DNA from: an uncultured Rhodospirillaceae bacterium
Lineage (GTDB): Bacteria; Pseudomonadota; Alphaproteobacteria; Rhodospirillales; Rhodospirillaceae
Reading direction: 5' to 3'
Length of the DNA stretch: 64,000 nucleotides
Assembly (NCBI GenBank): GCA_943787205.1
Contig: CALSLN010000001.1
Span: forward strand, 1 to 64,000
The stretch's first letter is position 1. Each line of letters begins with the position of its first letter. The translations under genes and the position numbers were made by a program. Shown here one piece after another: positions 1 to 7,225 of this stretch. The notes under the pieces were generated by a model. The model saw only the letters and a list, made by a program, of their open reading frames with translations. It was not told the origin of the DNA and ran no database searches.

Positions 1-459
1 GGCGAAGTTGATCGATATACTGCGGCTGACATCGACAGCACGCTACAGGGGATCGACGCAGGATCATTTGAAATGTCTCTGAGTGGCCTTGGCCTGTTTG
101 GGCACGGGCGCAAGACACGCGCCTTGTTTGCGCAAATTGGAAGTGCGCCCGAACTGAGTCATCTGCAAAGCAAAGTTGAATCAGCTGTCGTGCGGGCTGG
201 TCAGCCACCTGAGCCGCGCAAGTTTAGTCCGCATGTGACCTTGGCGCGTTTTCGGTCGCCACATCCCGATCATCTGCAATCTTTCGTCGAACGAAATGGA
301 TTACTCGGGATCAGGCCCTTTGCGGTTGAACAGTTCGTTTTGTTTGAAAGTCATATGGGTAAGGGCGGTTCCGTCTATGAGGAACTGGCTGAGTACCCTC
401 TTCGTTTGCCCATGGCCTGGAAAGCCGAAGCGCAGCGGGCGGCCGTTGAAGCGGGTTAA
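1..459 (+). CDS. thpR: RNA 2',3'-cyclic phosphodiesterase (LigT/ThpR family), 5'-truncated
   Basis: The reading frame is open from base 1, so the start lies outside the window; the first in-frame ATG at 73 is internal. The visible part contains the family's glycine/phenylalanine core (SLSGLGLFG) and the second catalytic HxTx motif in the segment SPHVTLARF. The first HxTx motif is expected in the missing N-terminal part. Family members are small cytoplasmic 2H-phosphoesterases that open 2',3'-cyclic phosphates on RNA ends. The C-terminal half (FVLFESHMGKGGSVYEEL) also fits the family. No terminator is obvious in the 145 bases before the next gene. Function is confident at family level; the physiological substrate is unknown. 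Confidence 0.88.
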   Translation, partial: GEVDRYTAADIDSTLQGIDAGSFEMSLSGLGLFGHGRKTRALFAQIGSAPELSHLQSKVESAVVRAGQPPEPRKFSPHVTLARFRSPHPDHLQSFVERNGLLGIRPFAVEQFVLFESHMGKGGSVYEELAEYPLRLPMAWKAEAQRAAVEAG

Positions 460-604
460 GGTAGTATCTATATAGCTATCTGGACCGGTTTTCGGCAGAA
501 TTGTGCCGCTCATCCTTGACCTTCCATTGGCTGGAACCTGTTATACTCAGTCATATAAACGCCCACCTTTCGAGATTGCCTGTTGGCATTAATGGAGTTT
601 TCTT

Positions 605-1675
605 ATGCGCCCTTTAACGTCTGTTCTCTCGTCTACCCATGTGATCGCATTTTGCGGCTCTCTTGCAGTGTCAGGTTTTGCCATGGCCCAAGAGATGGAC
701 CACAGCCAGATGGACCACTCTCAAATGGACCATTCGACCATGGATCATTCGGGACACGAGATGAGCCAAGAGGACTATCGCATTCTGCGTGAGAAGGTCA
801 TGCAGTACCGCACCATGTCTGATGAACAGATTATGGGCAGTATGATGATGATGCCGCCAACTTATGAACGCTATGTCAGTGAAGCGTCGGTCTCGGACGA
901 CCTCGGCGTTATTGTTCTGGCGCACGGTGCAGGTGAGCCAGGCGACACATTTTTTGCCAAGTCTCTTGATAAGATCGCGACCGATTACCCGACATCCATC
1001 GGCTTCGGTATGGCCATGATGAACGGCGATCACTTGCAGTCCGCCGTCGATAACCTTGCCGAAGCGGGCGCCAAGCGCATCGTTGTTGTACCAGCAGCCC
1101 TTTCGGCATCTGGATCGGTTTACGAGCAATGGGCCTATTACTTCGGTGAGCGTGAAGAAGCATCTTATCTGCCCGCGCCGCGCGTGAAGCAGACCATCCC
1201 TGTGACCTTGGGTGTGCCGCAGTCCAGCCATGAATTGATCACGGACATGTTGGTCGATCACGCACTGGAAGTGGCGAAAGATCCCAAGAACGCCTTGGTG
1301 ATTGTTCTCGGTCATGGCCCCGAAAAATATGAAGATAATGTGCTGGAACTGGCCGTGCTTGATACGCACGCAGACCGCATGAAAGCAAAGGGCCTGTTTG
1401 CAGATGTGCGCTCTTACAATTTGCAAGATGACGCGCCCGCGCGCATTCGCACCAACAACGTCAACGTCATGCGCAGTTGGATCGACAACGCCGATGCTTA
1501 TGGCAGAGAAGTGGTCGTGGTCGGGTACCTGTTGTCGACGCGTGGGATTCAAGCCAACATCGCGAATGACTTTGAAGGGCTGACCTATACGTTCAACGAA
1601 AAGGGCTTGTCGTCTAACCCGAAATTCACGAAGTGGATTGAAGCTGGCGTACGCGAGTTTGCTGGCAAAATGTAA
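605..1675 (+). CDS. Secreted CbiX-like (sirohydrochlorin chelatase family) protein with MDHS metal-binding repeat
   Basis: 356 aa. The ATG at 605 follows GGAG with good spacing. Residues 1-28 form a Sec signal peptide ending AMA. Residues 31-50 carry four MDHS units followed by GHEM, a Met/His-rich tract like those of periplasmic copper proteins. Residues from about 100 resemble CbiX: VIVLAHGAG (His107), then AGAKRIVVVPAALS near 154-167, then a second half with VIVLGHGPE (His237). In CbiX chelatases a second His sits in a GGH motif after the FLS segment; here the place reads SGSVY, so that ligand appears absent. Cytoplasmic CbiX inserts cobalt or nickel in tetrapyrroles. A secreted version with its own metal tract suggests a periplasmic metal or tetrapyrrole role, which is inference. 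It stands alone, followed by a terminator. Confidence 0.75.
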   Translation: MRPLTSVLSSTHVIAFCGSLAVSGFAMAQEMDHSQMDHSQMDHSTMDHSGHEMSQEDYRILREKVMQYRTMSDEQIMGSMMMMPPTYERYVSEASVSDDLGVIVLAHGAGEPGDTFFAKSLDKIATDYPTSIGFGMAMMNGDHLQSAVDNLAEAGAKRIVVVPAALSASGSVYEQWAYYFGEREEASYLPAPRVKQTIPVTLGVPQSSHELITDMLVDHALEVAKDPKNALVIVLGHGPEKYEDNVLELAVLDTHADRMKAKGLFADVRSYNLQDDAPARIRTNNVNVMRSWIDNADAYGREVVVVGYLLSTRGIQANIANDFEGLTYTFNEKGLSSNPKFTKWIEAGVREFAGKM

Positions 1676-1700
1676 GCCCGTTTATCACATGCTAATGTTG

Positions 1701-1734
1701 CGGCCGGGCCATTGGGGCTCGGCCGTTTCTTTTT
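1701..1734 (+). terminator. Rho-independent terminator after the CbiX-like gene
   Basis: A GC-rich inverted repeat (CGGCCGGGCC against GGGGCTCGGCCG, including one G-U pair) is followed by TTTCTTTTT. It ends transcription of the CbiX-like gene just ahead of the next start at 1747, so the next gene must have its own promoter or rely on readthrough. Confidence 0.75.
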
Positions 1735-1746
1735 GTGGGGCTTAAA

Positions 1747-2130
1747 ATGTCAGCGACTAAGCAAGACTACATCGCCAGAGCGGAAGCCTATTTTCGTGAT
1801 GTCGATCGATTTGAAACCGACGCGATCCTCTCTCACCTCACAGATGATGTGGTCATGGAAGTTCCAACGGATGATGTGCGTAAAGTCGGCATGGAGGCCG
1901 TGCGGCAAACCTATGACACGCGCGCCAAAATGGTGCGCGAATCTTGGCACGGAGATTTCGTTTTTACCGCTGACCCTGCCGAGCATCGGCTTGCCGTTCG
2001 CTTGGCTGTAAAGCGCACAAACGTTGATTGCTCTAAGGTTGAAATGGATAACCTGACGCTTTTGACATTCACCGGAGACAAGATTTCATCCGTTTGTGTT
2101 TGGATGAGCGGCGAGAACTCCCTGACCTAA
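1747..2130 (+). CDS. NTF2/SnoaL-like small protein
   Basis: 127 aa from the ATG at 1747, which has GGGG six bases upstream; an in-frame GTG at 1735 overlaps that ribosome-binding site and is less likely. The sequence (helix with YFRDVDRFETDAILSHLTDDVVMEVP, then strands ending VCVWMSGENSL) has the cone-shaped NTF2-like pattern: an N-terminal helix, a DAxxxHLxDDVxxEVP turn, and alternating strands. Such proteins are isomerases, hydrolases or ligand binders; no specific reaction can be assigned. Its stop directly abuts the stop of the convergent gene at 2131. Confidence 0.7.
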   Translation: MSATKQDYIARAEAYFRDVDRFETDAILSHLTDDVVMEVPTDDVRKVGMEAVRQTYDTRAKMVRESWHGDFVFTADPAEHRLAVRLAVKRTNVDCSKVEMDNLTLLTFTGDKISSVCVWMSGENSLT

Positions 2131-2979
2131 TTAGGCGCCAAATTTGCGCAGTGTGGCATCAACCGAATTGACGTAGCTGCCTCCAAATAACCGAACATGC
2201 ACCAGTAGTGGATAGAGGGTGTAGAGACCGCGCCGCGGTTCAAAAAACCCGGGCGCAATGGGGCGGTGCTCTGCGTAGCGTGCGAAGAAGGTGTCGCCAA
2301 ACGTCCCAAACAGCGTCGTAAACGCCAATTCAATTTCAGGGTCCGCGTAGTAAATGGCGGGGTCAACAAACCCGGCAATACGCCCACCGTTGCACAACAC
2401 ATTTCCCGTCCACATGTCACCGTGAATGAGAGACGGTGCACGTGGTTCATCGAGCCATTCACGTAAGCGACCACAAAGCGCTTCCGTGCGATCCAATAGA
2501 CTGCTGGGCAACTGGCCAACGGTGTGTGCCTCGGTCGCGATGTGCAGTAAGCGATGCTCAGCGAAAAAACCGACCCAGCTTTTTGTTTGCGGGTTCGGTT
2601 GATTAAGCCCACCAATCAGGGTGTTGCGCTCTAAACCAAAAGAATCTCCTGTCACCGTATGAAGCGCGGCTAAGTGGTCGGCGGCGTCTTGTTCGGCAGG
2701 CGCTGTGATCCCGCCAGACGTTTCAATGTAAGACATGACTAGAAGATCACGTGCGCTATGCAGCACGTCTGGCACGGGCAGGACTGATCGCTCTTTAAGC
2801 GTGGTTAGCATCCACCCTTCGAGATCAAGGCGATTACCACCAGACTTCACAACAACGCGCTGTCCGTCGTCCAAATCAAAGGCGCGCACGTCACCGATAC
2901 ACCCGCCGGAGAGGGGCACACTGTTCTTAATGTCGATGTTGAGGATGTCGCGAATGCGAGTGTGGACCGGTGGGCTCAC
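2131..2979 (-). CDS. Fructosamine kinase family protein
   Basis: About 282 aa. The fold is that of aminoglycoside/choline-kinase-like phosphotransferases: SGGCIGDV at the N-terminal glycine-rich strand, VVVKSGG with the ATP-binding lysine, the catalytic-loop motif LIHGDMWTGNVL, and GFVDPAIYYADPEIELA with the metal-binding Asp. Members phosphorylate ketosamines on glycated proteins or amines so that the adduct falls off. The longest frame begins with a TTG at 3024 inside the upstream phosphatase gene; the GTG at 2979, just past the phosphatase stop, gives a protein start (THTRIRD-like segment before NSVPLSGG) typical for the family and is preferred. It is probably cotranscribed with the phosphatase gene. 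Confidence 0.85.
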   Translation of the reverse strand: MSPPVHTRIRDILNIDIKNSVPLSGGCIGDVRAFDLDDGQRVVVKSGGNRLDLEGWMLTTLKERSVLPVPDVLHSARDLLVMSYIETSGGITAPAEQDAADHLAALHTVTGDSFGLERNTLIGGLNQPNPQTKSWVGFFAEHRLLHIATEAHTVGQLPSSLLDRTEALCGRLREWLDEPRAPSLIHGDMWTGNVLCNGGRIAGFVDPAIYYADPEIELAFTTLFGTFGDTFFARYAEHRPIAPGFFEPRRGLYTLYPLLVHVRLFGGSYVNSVDATLRKFGA

Positions 2980-2995
2980 TGGGTTTAAAGACGCG

Positions 2996-3493
2996 CTACA
3001 AAAAGTCGCGCTGAATGGCCTCAATCAAACCACGGCTTCCGTCTTCAATCAGGTCGAGGACTTCGTCGAACCCTTCGCCGCCGCCGTAGTAGGGGTCGGG
3101 CACTTCTTGCACGTTTGTTTTCGAGGCGTAGGACAAGAACAGTTTGACCCGTTCATAGGTGTCGCCCGGCGCCATAGCGGTGAGGTGGTGTAAATGTTCG
3201 CGATCCATGGCCAACACCAGGTCGTACTTGTGGAAGTCTCGTTCATGGACACGCCGCGCTGATTGCCCGGTCATGTCGTATCCACGCGCTTGCGCAGCAT
3301 CGATGGATCTCGGGTCTGGTGACTCGCCCGAGTGAAAGTTTTGAGTCCCTGCGGAATCCACAGTGATCTCTTTGGTTAGCCCGGCTTCGGCCACCATTTT
3401 TCGGAACACGCCTTCTGCCGTGGGTGAACGGCAGATGTTTCCGGTACAAACAAACAAAACCCCAACCGGCACTAGCCGTCTTCCTTTATCCAA
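2996..3493 (-). CDS. Low-molecular-weight protein-tyrosine phosphatase
   Basis: 165 aa. The N-terminal P-loop VLFVCTGNICRSPTAEG is the CX5R signature of low-molecular-weight phosphatases, and the general-acid Asp lies in VPDPYYGGGEGF near residue 128. The enzyme is cytoplasmic and removes phosphate from tyrosine residues; close relatives occur beside exopolysaccharide genes or fructosamine kinases. Here it lies directly upstream of the fructosamine-kinase-like gene on the same strand, a linkage that suggests a joint repair or dephosphorylation role, though that is inference. No exopolysaccharide genes are nearby. Confidence 0.92.
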   Translation of the reverse strand: MDKGRRLVPVGVLFVCTGNICRSPTAEGVFRKMVAEAGLTKEITVDSAGTQNFHSGESPDPRSIDAAQARGYDMTGQSARRVHERDFHKYDLVLAMDREHLHHLTAMAPGDTYERVKLFLSYASKTNVQEVPDPYYGGGEGFDEVLDLIEDGSRGLIEAIQRDFL

Positions 3494-3559
3494 GGTCCTT
3501 TGCGCCAGGTGCCAAGACCGTTAGCATAGCCTTTGGTCTGGTTCCCGGCGGCGCGCACT

Positions 3560-4294
3560 ATGCCCCAAAGCTTCACGCCCGAGAAGAATTCTAACATCGT
3601 CATCCTCACAGGTGCCGGAATCTCGCAGGAATCCGGCCTGGAAACCTTTCGTGATCCTGATGGTATATGGTCAAAAGTCCGCCTTGAGGACGTAGCTACG
3701 CCTGAAGCTTTTGCGAAAAACCCGCATGACGTGCATTCATTCTATAATATGCGCCGTGAGCGGCACCGTGTAGCCACTGCCAACCCCAATCACGCCCATA
3801 TGGCCTTGGCCCGCCTCGAGGCTCAATGGCTGGGTCAGGTGACGGTGATTACGCAAAATGTCGATTCGCTGCATGAATCAGGGGGGACCCAGAATCTGAT
3901 CCATATGCACGGTGTTCATTCCAAGGCGCGCTGCAATCACTGCCAGCACATTGTCAGCTGGGAAGGGGATATGTCGACGGAGACACTCTGCGACGGCTGC
4001 GGCGATGCAGGTGGTATGCGGCCGCACGTGGTGTGGTTTGGTGAAACACCGTTGGAATTGGGCCGCATTCAAGCTGCGCTTGTCGAGTGTGATTTGTTTT
4101 TGTCCATTGGCACCTCTGGCAACGTCTATCCAGCCGCTGGGTTTATTTCTGTTGTGCAGAAAATTGGTCGCGCTCATACGGTCGAGTTGAATCTCGAGCC
4201 TTCCCTGGGTGCTGAATTGTTTGATGAAGGGCGCTATGGCCCAGCGACGGATGTTGTTCCCAGCTATGTCGATGAACTGTTAGAGACCTTATGA
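3560..4294 (+). CDS. cobB: NAD-dependent protein deacylase, sirtuin (CobB type)
   Basis: 244 aa from the ATG at 3560; a TTG at 3533 would add nine residues unlike the family. Motifs in order: ILTGAGISQESGLETFRD (NAD-binding loop), YNMRRER with the Tyr-x-x-Arg pair that marks sirtuins able to remove succinyl or malonyl groups, TQNVDSLHE, the catalytic His in HMHGVHS, and a zinc ribbon CNHC...CDGC. GTSGNVYPAA binds the NAD adenosine. It removes acyl groups from lysines and so adjusts enzymes such as acyl-CoA ligases; an acetoacetate-CoA ligase is encoded 3 kb downstream. The last four bases overlap the start of the next gene (ATGA), indicating translational coupling. Confidence 0.93.
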   Translation: MPQSFTPEKNSNIVILTGAGISQESGLETFRDPDGIWSKVRLEDVATPEAFAKNPHDVHSFYNMRRERHRVATANPNHAHMALARLEAQWLGQVTVITQNVDSLHESGGTQNLIHMHGVHSKARCNHCQHIVSWEGDMSTETLCDGCGDAGGMRPHVVWFGETPLELGRIQAALVECDLFLSIGTSGNVYPAAGFISVVQKIGRAHTVELNLEPSLGAELFDEGRYGPATDVVPSYVDELLETL

Positions 4295-4878
4295 CCAAAT
4301 CTAAAACCGCGCTGGCGTCACTGCTTAAAAATGTGCGGGCTTGTACTCACTGCACTCAGCACCTGCCTTTAGGGCCAAGACCTATCGTCCGTATTGCGCC
4401 ATCGGCAACCGTGCTGATCATCGGTCAGGCCCCTGGCACAAAAGTGCACGAGAGCGGCGTTCCCTGGGATGACAAGTCCGGCGATCGTTTACGCGAGTGG
4501 TTGGCGGTTGATAAAGAGACCTTCTACGACGAAAACAGAATCGCCATCATGCCCATGGGGTTCTGTTATCCGGGCGTCCAAAAAAGCGGAGGCGACGCAC
4601 CGCCGCGTCCTGAATGTGCGCCTCTTTGGCATGACGAACTGCGCGCGCACCTTCCCAATATAAAACTCACGCTGCTGATCGGTATGTATGCGCAAGCTTA
4701 TTATCTCGGCACGCGGCGCAAAAAAACCATGACGGAAACCGTGCAGGCTTGGGCCGAGTACCAGCCGGACGGCCTGCTTCCCACGCCCAACCCCAGTTGG
4801 CGCAGCACCGGCTGGCTCAAGAAAAACCTGTGGTTTGAGACAGAGGTTCTGCCAGTGCTGCGCCGTGCGATGGGCTGA
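4291..4878 (+). CDS. Uracil-DNA glycosylase family protein
   Basis: 195 aa, start overlapping the sirtuin stop by four bases. The segment VLIIGQAPGTKVHESGVPWDDKSGDRLREWL corresponds to motif A of the UDG superfamily (GQAPG with the following dipeptide), MPMGFCYPG continues the active-site wall, and LPTPNPSWRSTGWLKKN is the motif-B region where UDGs have HPSP. Here the His is replaced by Asn (NPSW). The Cys pair CTHC near residue 17 might hint at a metal site as in Fe-S UDGs, but the full four-Cys set is not seen. It may excise damaged bases or may be a DNA-binding relative with altered chemistry; the substrate is not predictable. Confidence 0.78.
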   Translation: MTKSKTALASLLKNVRACTHCTQHLPLGPRPIVRIAPSATVLIIGQAPGTKVHESGVPWDDKSGDRLREWLAVDKETFYDENRIAIMPMGFCYPGVQKSGGDAPPRPECAPLWHDELRAHLPNIKLTLLIGMYAQAYYLGTRRKKTMTETVQAWAEYQPDGLLPTPNPSWRSTGWLKKNLWFETEVLPVLRRAMG

Positions 4879-4883
4879 AGACG

Positions 4884-5423
4884 CTACGCTTGGTGTTTGT
4901 CTTCTAGCGCAATGTAGCTGATCGGCGGCGTGTGTTTTTTGAACAGCTTCCTCGTCGCTGGTTCTAAAGCGCGGAAGACCGCTGGCGTCATGGCGAAGCC
5001 TTCGGTATCCATGGTGAACGCGGTGTTCACCGTCGACCCGATGATATCAAAGTGGGCTTGCCCCGGCGCACCAAGAGGGCCGCAGGTAACGGACCCTAGG
5101 CTTAACCCGATGCGGGCCTGTCTTGGATAGCCGTGTTCTTTCAGCCAAATGTTGCCGAGTTTCTGAACGTCTAGATGGGCACGTACACCGGCGTCCGCCC
5201 CCTCAGCTGGAAACGCCGTGAGTCCGGCGTCGCCGGTGGCTTTGACAAACCGTCCCCCGGCAACCGCAATCATCCCGCCGGTATAATCAAAGTATCCGGC
5301 AAGCAGCTCGAACACCGTGCGCGTGGGTACGGTGCGGCAGTATTTAACATATCCGTTAAGATCGTAGGAGCCGACCAAGAGATCCATCTCTGTCGGCTGC
5401 GTGAGGTCATACCATGCACTCAT
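4884..5423 (-). CDS. Class III adenylate/guanylate cyclase-like protein, degenerate active site
   Basis: 179 aa from the ATG at 5423, which has AAAGGAG seven bases upstream; the longer frame to 5588 lacks such a site. It is a lone cyclase homology domain. One metal-binding Asp is in SYDLNGY (Asp21) and the second in KATGDAGLTAF (Asp65). Lys61 and Asp126 (HFDIIG) match adenine-selecting positions. In the signature GDTVNLAAR the gene reads GSTVNTAFT, so Asn133 remains but the transition-state Arg is Thr137. Class III cyclases need this Arg, possibly from a dimer partner. The protein may be inactive, a regulator, or act as a heterodimer. It overlaps no neighbour and is divergent from the pterin dehydratase gene. 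Confidence 0.72.
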   Translation of the reverse strand: MSAWYDLTQPTEMDLLVGSYDLNGYVKYCRTVPTRTVFELLAGYFDYTGGMIAVAGGRFVKATGDAGLTAFPAEGADAGVRAHLDVQKLGNIWLKEHGYPRQARIGLSLGSVTCGPLGAPGQAHFDIIGSTVNTAFTMDTEGFAMTPAVFRALEPATRKLFKKHTPPISYIALEDKHQA

Positions 5424-5662
5424 GGCACACTCCTTTCTTTCAGACATTGCATCGACGGCCCGGCACAGGATGTGCGCTCCGACGGAACGGAAAGGAATCG
5501 CCAGCCTGTCGCTTGCCCTCTCAAGGAGGACGAGTCCGCATCTGGCAGTTGCTATGAGTGTATCAAATTTGAGCGATAGAGTCAGCATTCAGCTGTGGGG
5601 ATTGAAATTGCAATCGCGTCTGAGTCTGTCACTCTCAAGATTCGAAAGAAGAGGAAAAACCT

Positions 5663-5953
5663 ATGGTCGCAAAACTTTCCCCTGAGGCGCGCGCCGCCGC
5701 GCTTGCTGAACTGTCTCAGTGGTCTGAGGTTGAGGGGCGAGATGCTATTCAGCGTACGTTTAAGTTTGAAGATTTTAATGCGGCGTTCGGCTTCATGACC
5801 CGCTGCGCCTTGAAGGCTGATCAGATGGATCATCACCCCGAGTGGTTCAATGTCTACAACCGGGTCGATGTGACCCTATCGACTCATGACTGCGATGGCC
5901 TGAGTGAACGGGATATTGCTCTGGCCAAGTTTATGGATGCGGCGTCGGGCTGA
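5663..5953 (+). CDS. phhB: 4a-hydroxytetrahydrobiopterin dehydratase
   Basis: 96 aa, the usual length. The family signature is clear: [18 protein letters not shown] followed by [15 protein letters not shown], with the catalytic histidines in DHHPEW and STHD. It dehydrates the carbinolamine form of tetrahydropterin produced by aromatic amino acid hydroxylases such as phenylalanine hydroxylase, and regenerates the cofactor; in bacteria it can also take part in molybdopterin or pterin recycling. No phenylalanine hydroxylase gene lies in the window. The GAAGAGG stretch about ten bases before the ATG is a plausible ribosome-binding site. Confidence 0.92.
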   Translation: MVAKLSPEARAAALAELSQWSEVEGRDAIQRTFKFEDFNAAFGFMTRCALKADQMDHHPEWFNVYNRVDVTLSTHDCDGLSERDIALAKFMDAASG

Positions 5954-6035
5954 TGCCCTCGAGCGGCCCAAGATGAGCCAGTCTGGACATCAATATTATG
6001 CGACAAGCCCGCCCTATTTTTGTTCACCAGGTGAG

Positions 6036-6119
6036 GTGCATGGGCTCGTTTGAATCTGCCCCTAACCCATTGTGATTCTTATCGAAAGCGTCAGAAAATG
6101 GGTCGTGCATGGGCTCGTT
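6036..6119. repeat. 15-base direct repeat pair in an intergenic region
   Basis: The 15-mer GTGCATGGGCTCGTT occurs at 6036-6050 and again at 6105-6119, 69 bases apart, in the noncoding gap between the pterin dehydratase stop and the DMT transporter stop (5954-6171). Nothing else is recognised in this gap. Its role is unknown; it could be a remnant of a small duplication. Confidence 0.6.
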
Positions 6120-6171
6120 CCGAGCAAAATCGGAATCCGACACGAATTGTCGCAATTTTATTATGGGATCG

Positions 6172-7179
6172 TCAGGCGCGAGGTGGGGTGACAGCTGGAT
6201 CTGGTGGGGGCGGTGGCGCAGCCTGCACGCGGGCGCCGCGCATGACGATGTAAAGCGTTGAAGCAACGATGACCGCTGCCCCAATGATCGTCTCAATGCC
6301 GGGCCGTTCGCTGAAAAGGAAGAAGCCAGCCGCGCTGCCAAGGATGATCTGCACGTAATCAATCGGGCTCATGATCGTTGCCTCGCCGATCGCAAAGGCC
6401 TGGATAAAACAGTACTGACCGCAGCTGGCGACAATGCCGAGACCCATGAGCAGCAGCAGCTCATCAGTCGTTGGGGTCTGCCACACAAAGGCAGCCGGCA
6501 GGGCGGCCATCACAACTGTGGAAATCGAGAAGGTGAGCATGATGGTGACAGGCGCGTCATAAGGCACAATAAGTTTTACGGTAATCAATGCGCCGCCGAC
6601 GGCCAGGGCTGCCAACAGCCCACTCAACACAGCGGGCTCAATCGAGCTGGTGCCCGGCTGCACCATAATGAGTACGCCAATAAACCCAACTGCGGTCGCA
6701 AGGCCACGCCGCCATCTTACAAATTCATGGAGGAAGACCGCCGCAAGAATGATCATAAAAAGTGGTCGGGTGAACGACAGTGAAATCGCTGTTGCCAATT
6801 CAAGGTGGGTCATCGCGTAGAAACCACCGGACATGCCAATCACGGCGCATGTTGCCCGGATGAGGTGAAGCGCCGGCTTCTTGACCTTTAATGCGCCAAG
6901 CCCACTTTTCATGAGCAGGGGGATCACCACCAGCATGCCGAATAGGCAGCGGAAAAACACAATCTCGAAGGTGTGCTGTGTCTGTCCGGCAATTTTTATC
7001 AGGACGGCCGTCACCGAAAAGAAAAGCGCGCCGCCTAGCATCCATGCTGCGCCACGCAAATTATCTGTCGCGATGGTGTGTTCTGGCGGTGCAACGTGGC
7101 TGGGCGAGGAAGACAACGGGTATCCGATATGTGAGCACTGAGAGGAAAAGCCATGCGGCAATGATCCTGCAGTGTACAC
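6172..7179 (-). CDS. DMT superfamily (EamA) inner-membrane transporter
   Basis: Up to 335 aa. Ten hydrophobic segments in two EamA repeats are visible, starting with GAAWMLGGALFFSVTAVLIKIAG; PLFMIILAAVFLHE ends the first repeat and PIDYVQIILGSAAGFFLFSE the second, both with the charged residue typical of the repeat ends. EamA proteins export amino acids, metabolites or take up S-adenosylmethionine; the substrate here is unknown. The start is uncertain: the frame opens with GTG at 7179 but the first 30 residues are polar and poorly family-like, and a TTG at 7116 would give about 314 aa. Neither has a clear ribosome-binding site. Its C-terminus ends in a proline-rich tail. It is divergent from the acetoacetate-CoA ligase gene. 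Confidence 0.87.
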   Translation of the reverse strand: MYTAGSLPHGFSSQCSHIGYPLSSSPSHVAPPEHTIATDNLRGAAWMLGGALFFSVTAVLIKIAGQTQHTFEIVFFRCLFGMLVVIPLLMKSGLGALKVKKPALHLIRATCAVIGMSGGFYAMTHLELATAISLSFTRPLFMIILAAVFLHEFVRWRRGLATAVGFIGVLIMVQPGTSSIEPAVLSGLLAALAVGGALITVKLIVPYDAPVTIMLTFSISTVVMAALPAAFVWQTPTTDELLLLMGLGIVASCGQYCFIQAFAIGEATIMSPIDYVQIILGSAAGFFLFSERPGIETIIGAAVIVASTLYIVMRGARVQAAPPPPPDPAVTPPRA

Positions 7180-7225
7180 AGAGATTGTGCGCCTTTGTTA
7201 GGCATTCTGCGCGCGGGAGCTATTC

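Noticed and set aside
671..1552. Long open frame on the minus strand opposite the CbiX-like gene (293 codons)
   Set aside because: Fully antisense to a gene with clear signal peptide and family motifs; composition rich in His and Arg like a shadow frame.
2127..2615. Minus-strand open frame of 162 codons overlapping the fructosamine-kinase-like gene
   Set aside because: Different frame of the same strand as a gene with full motif set; no recognisable features of its own.
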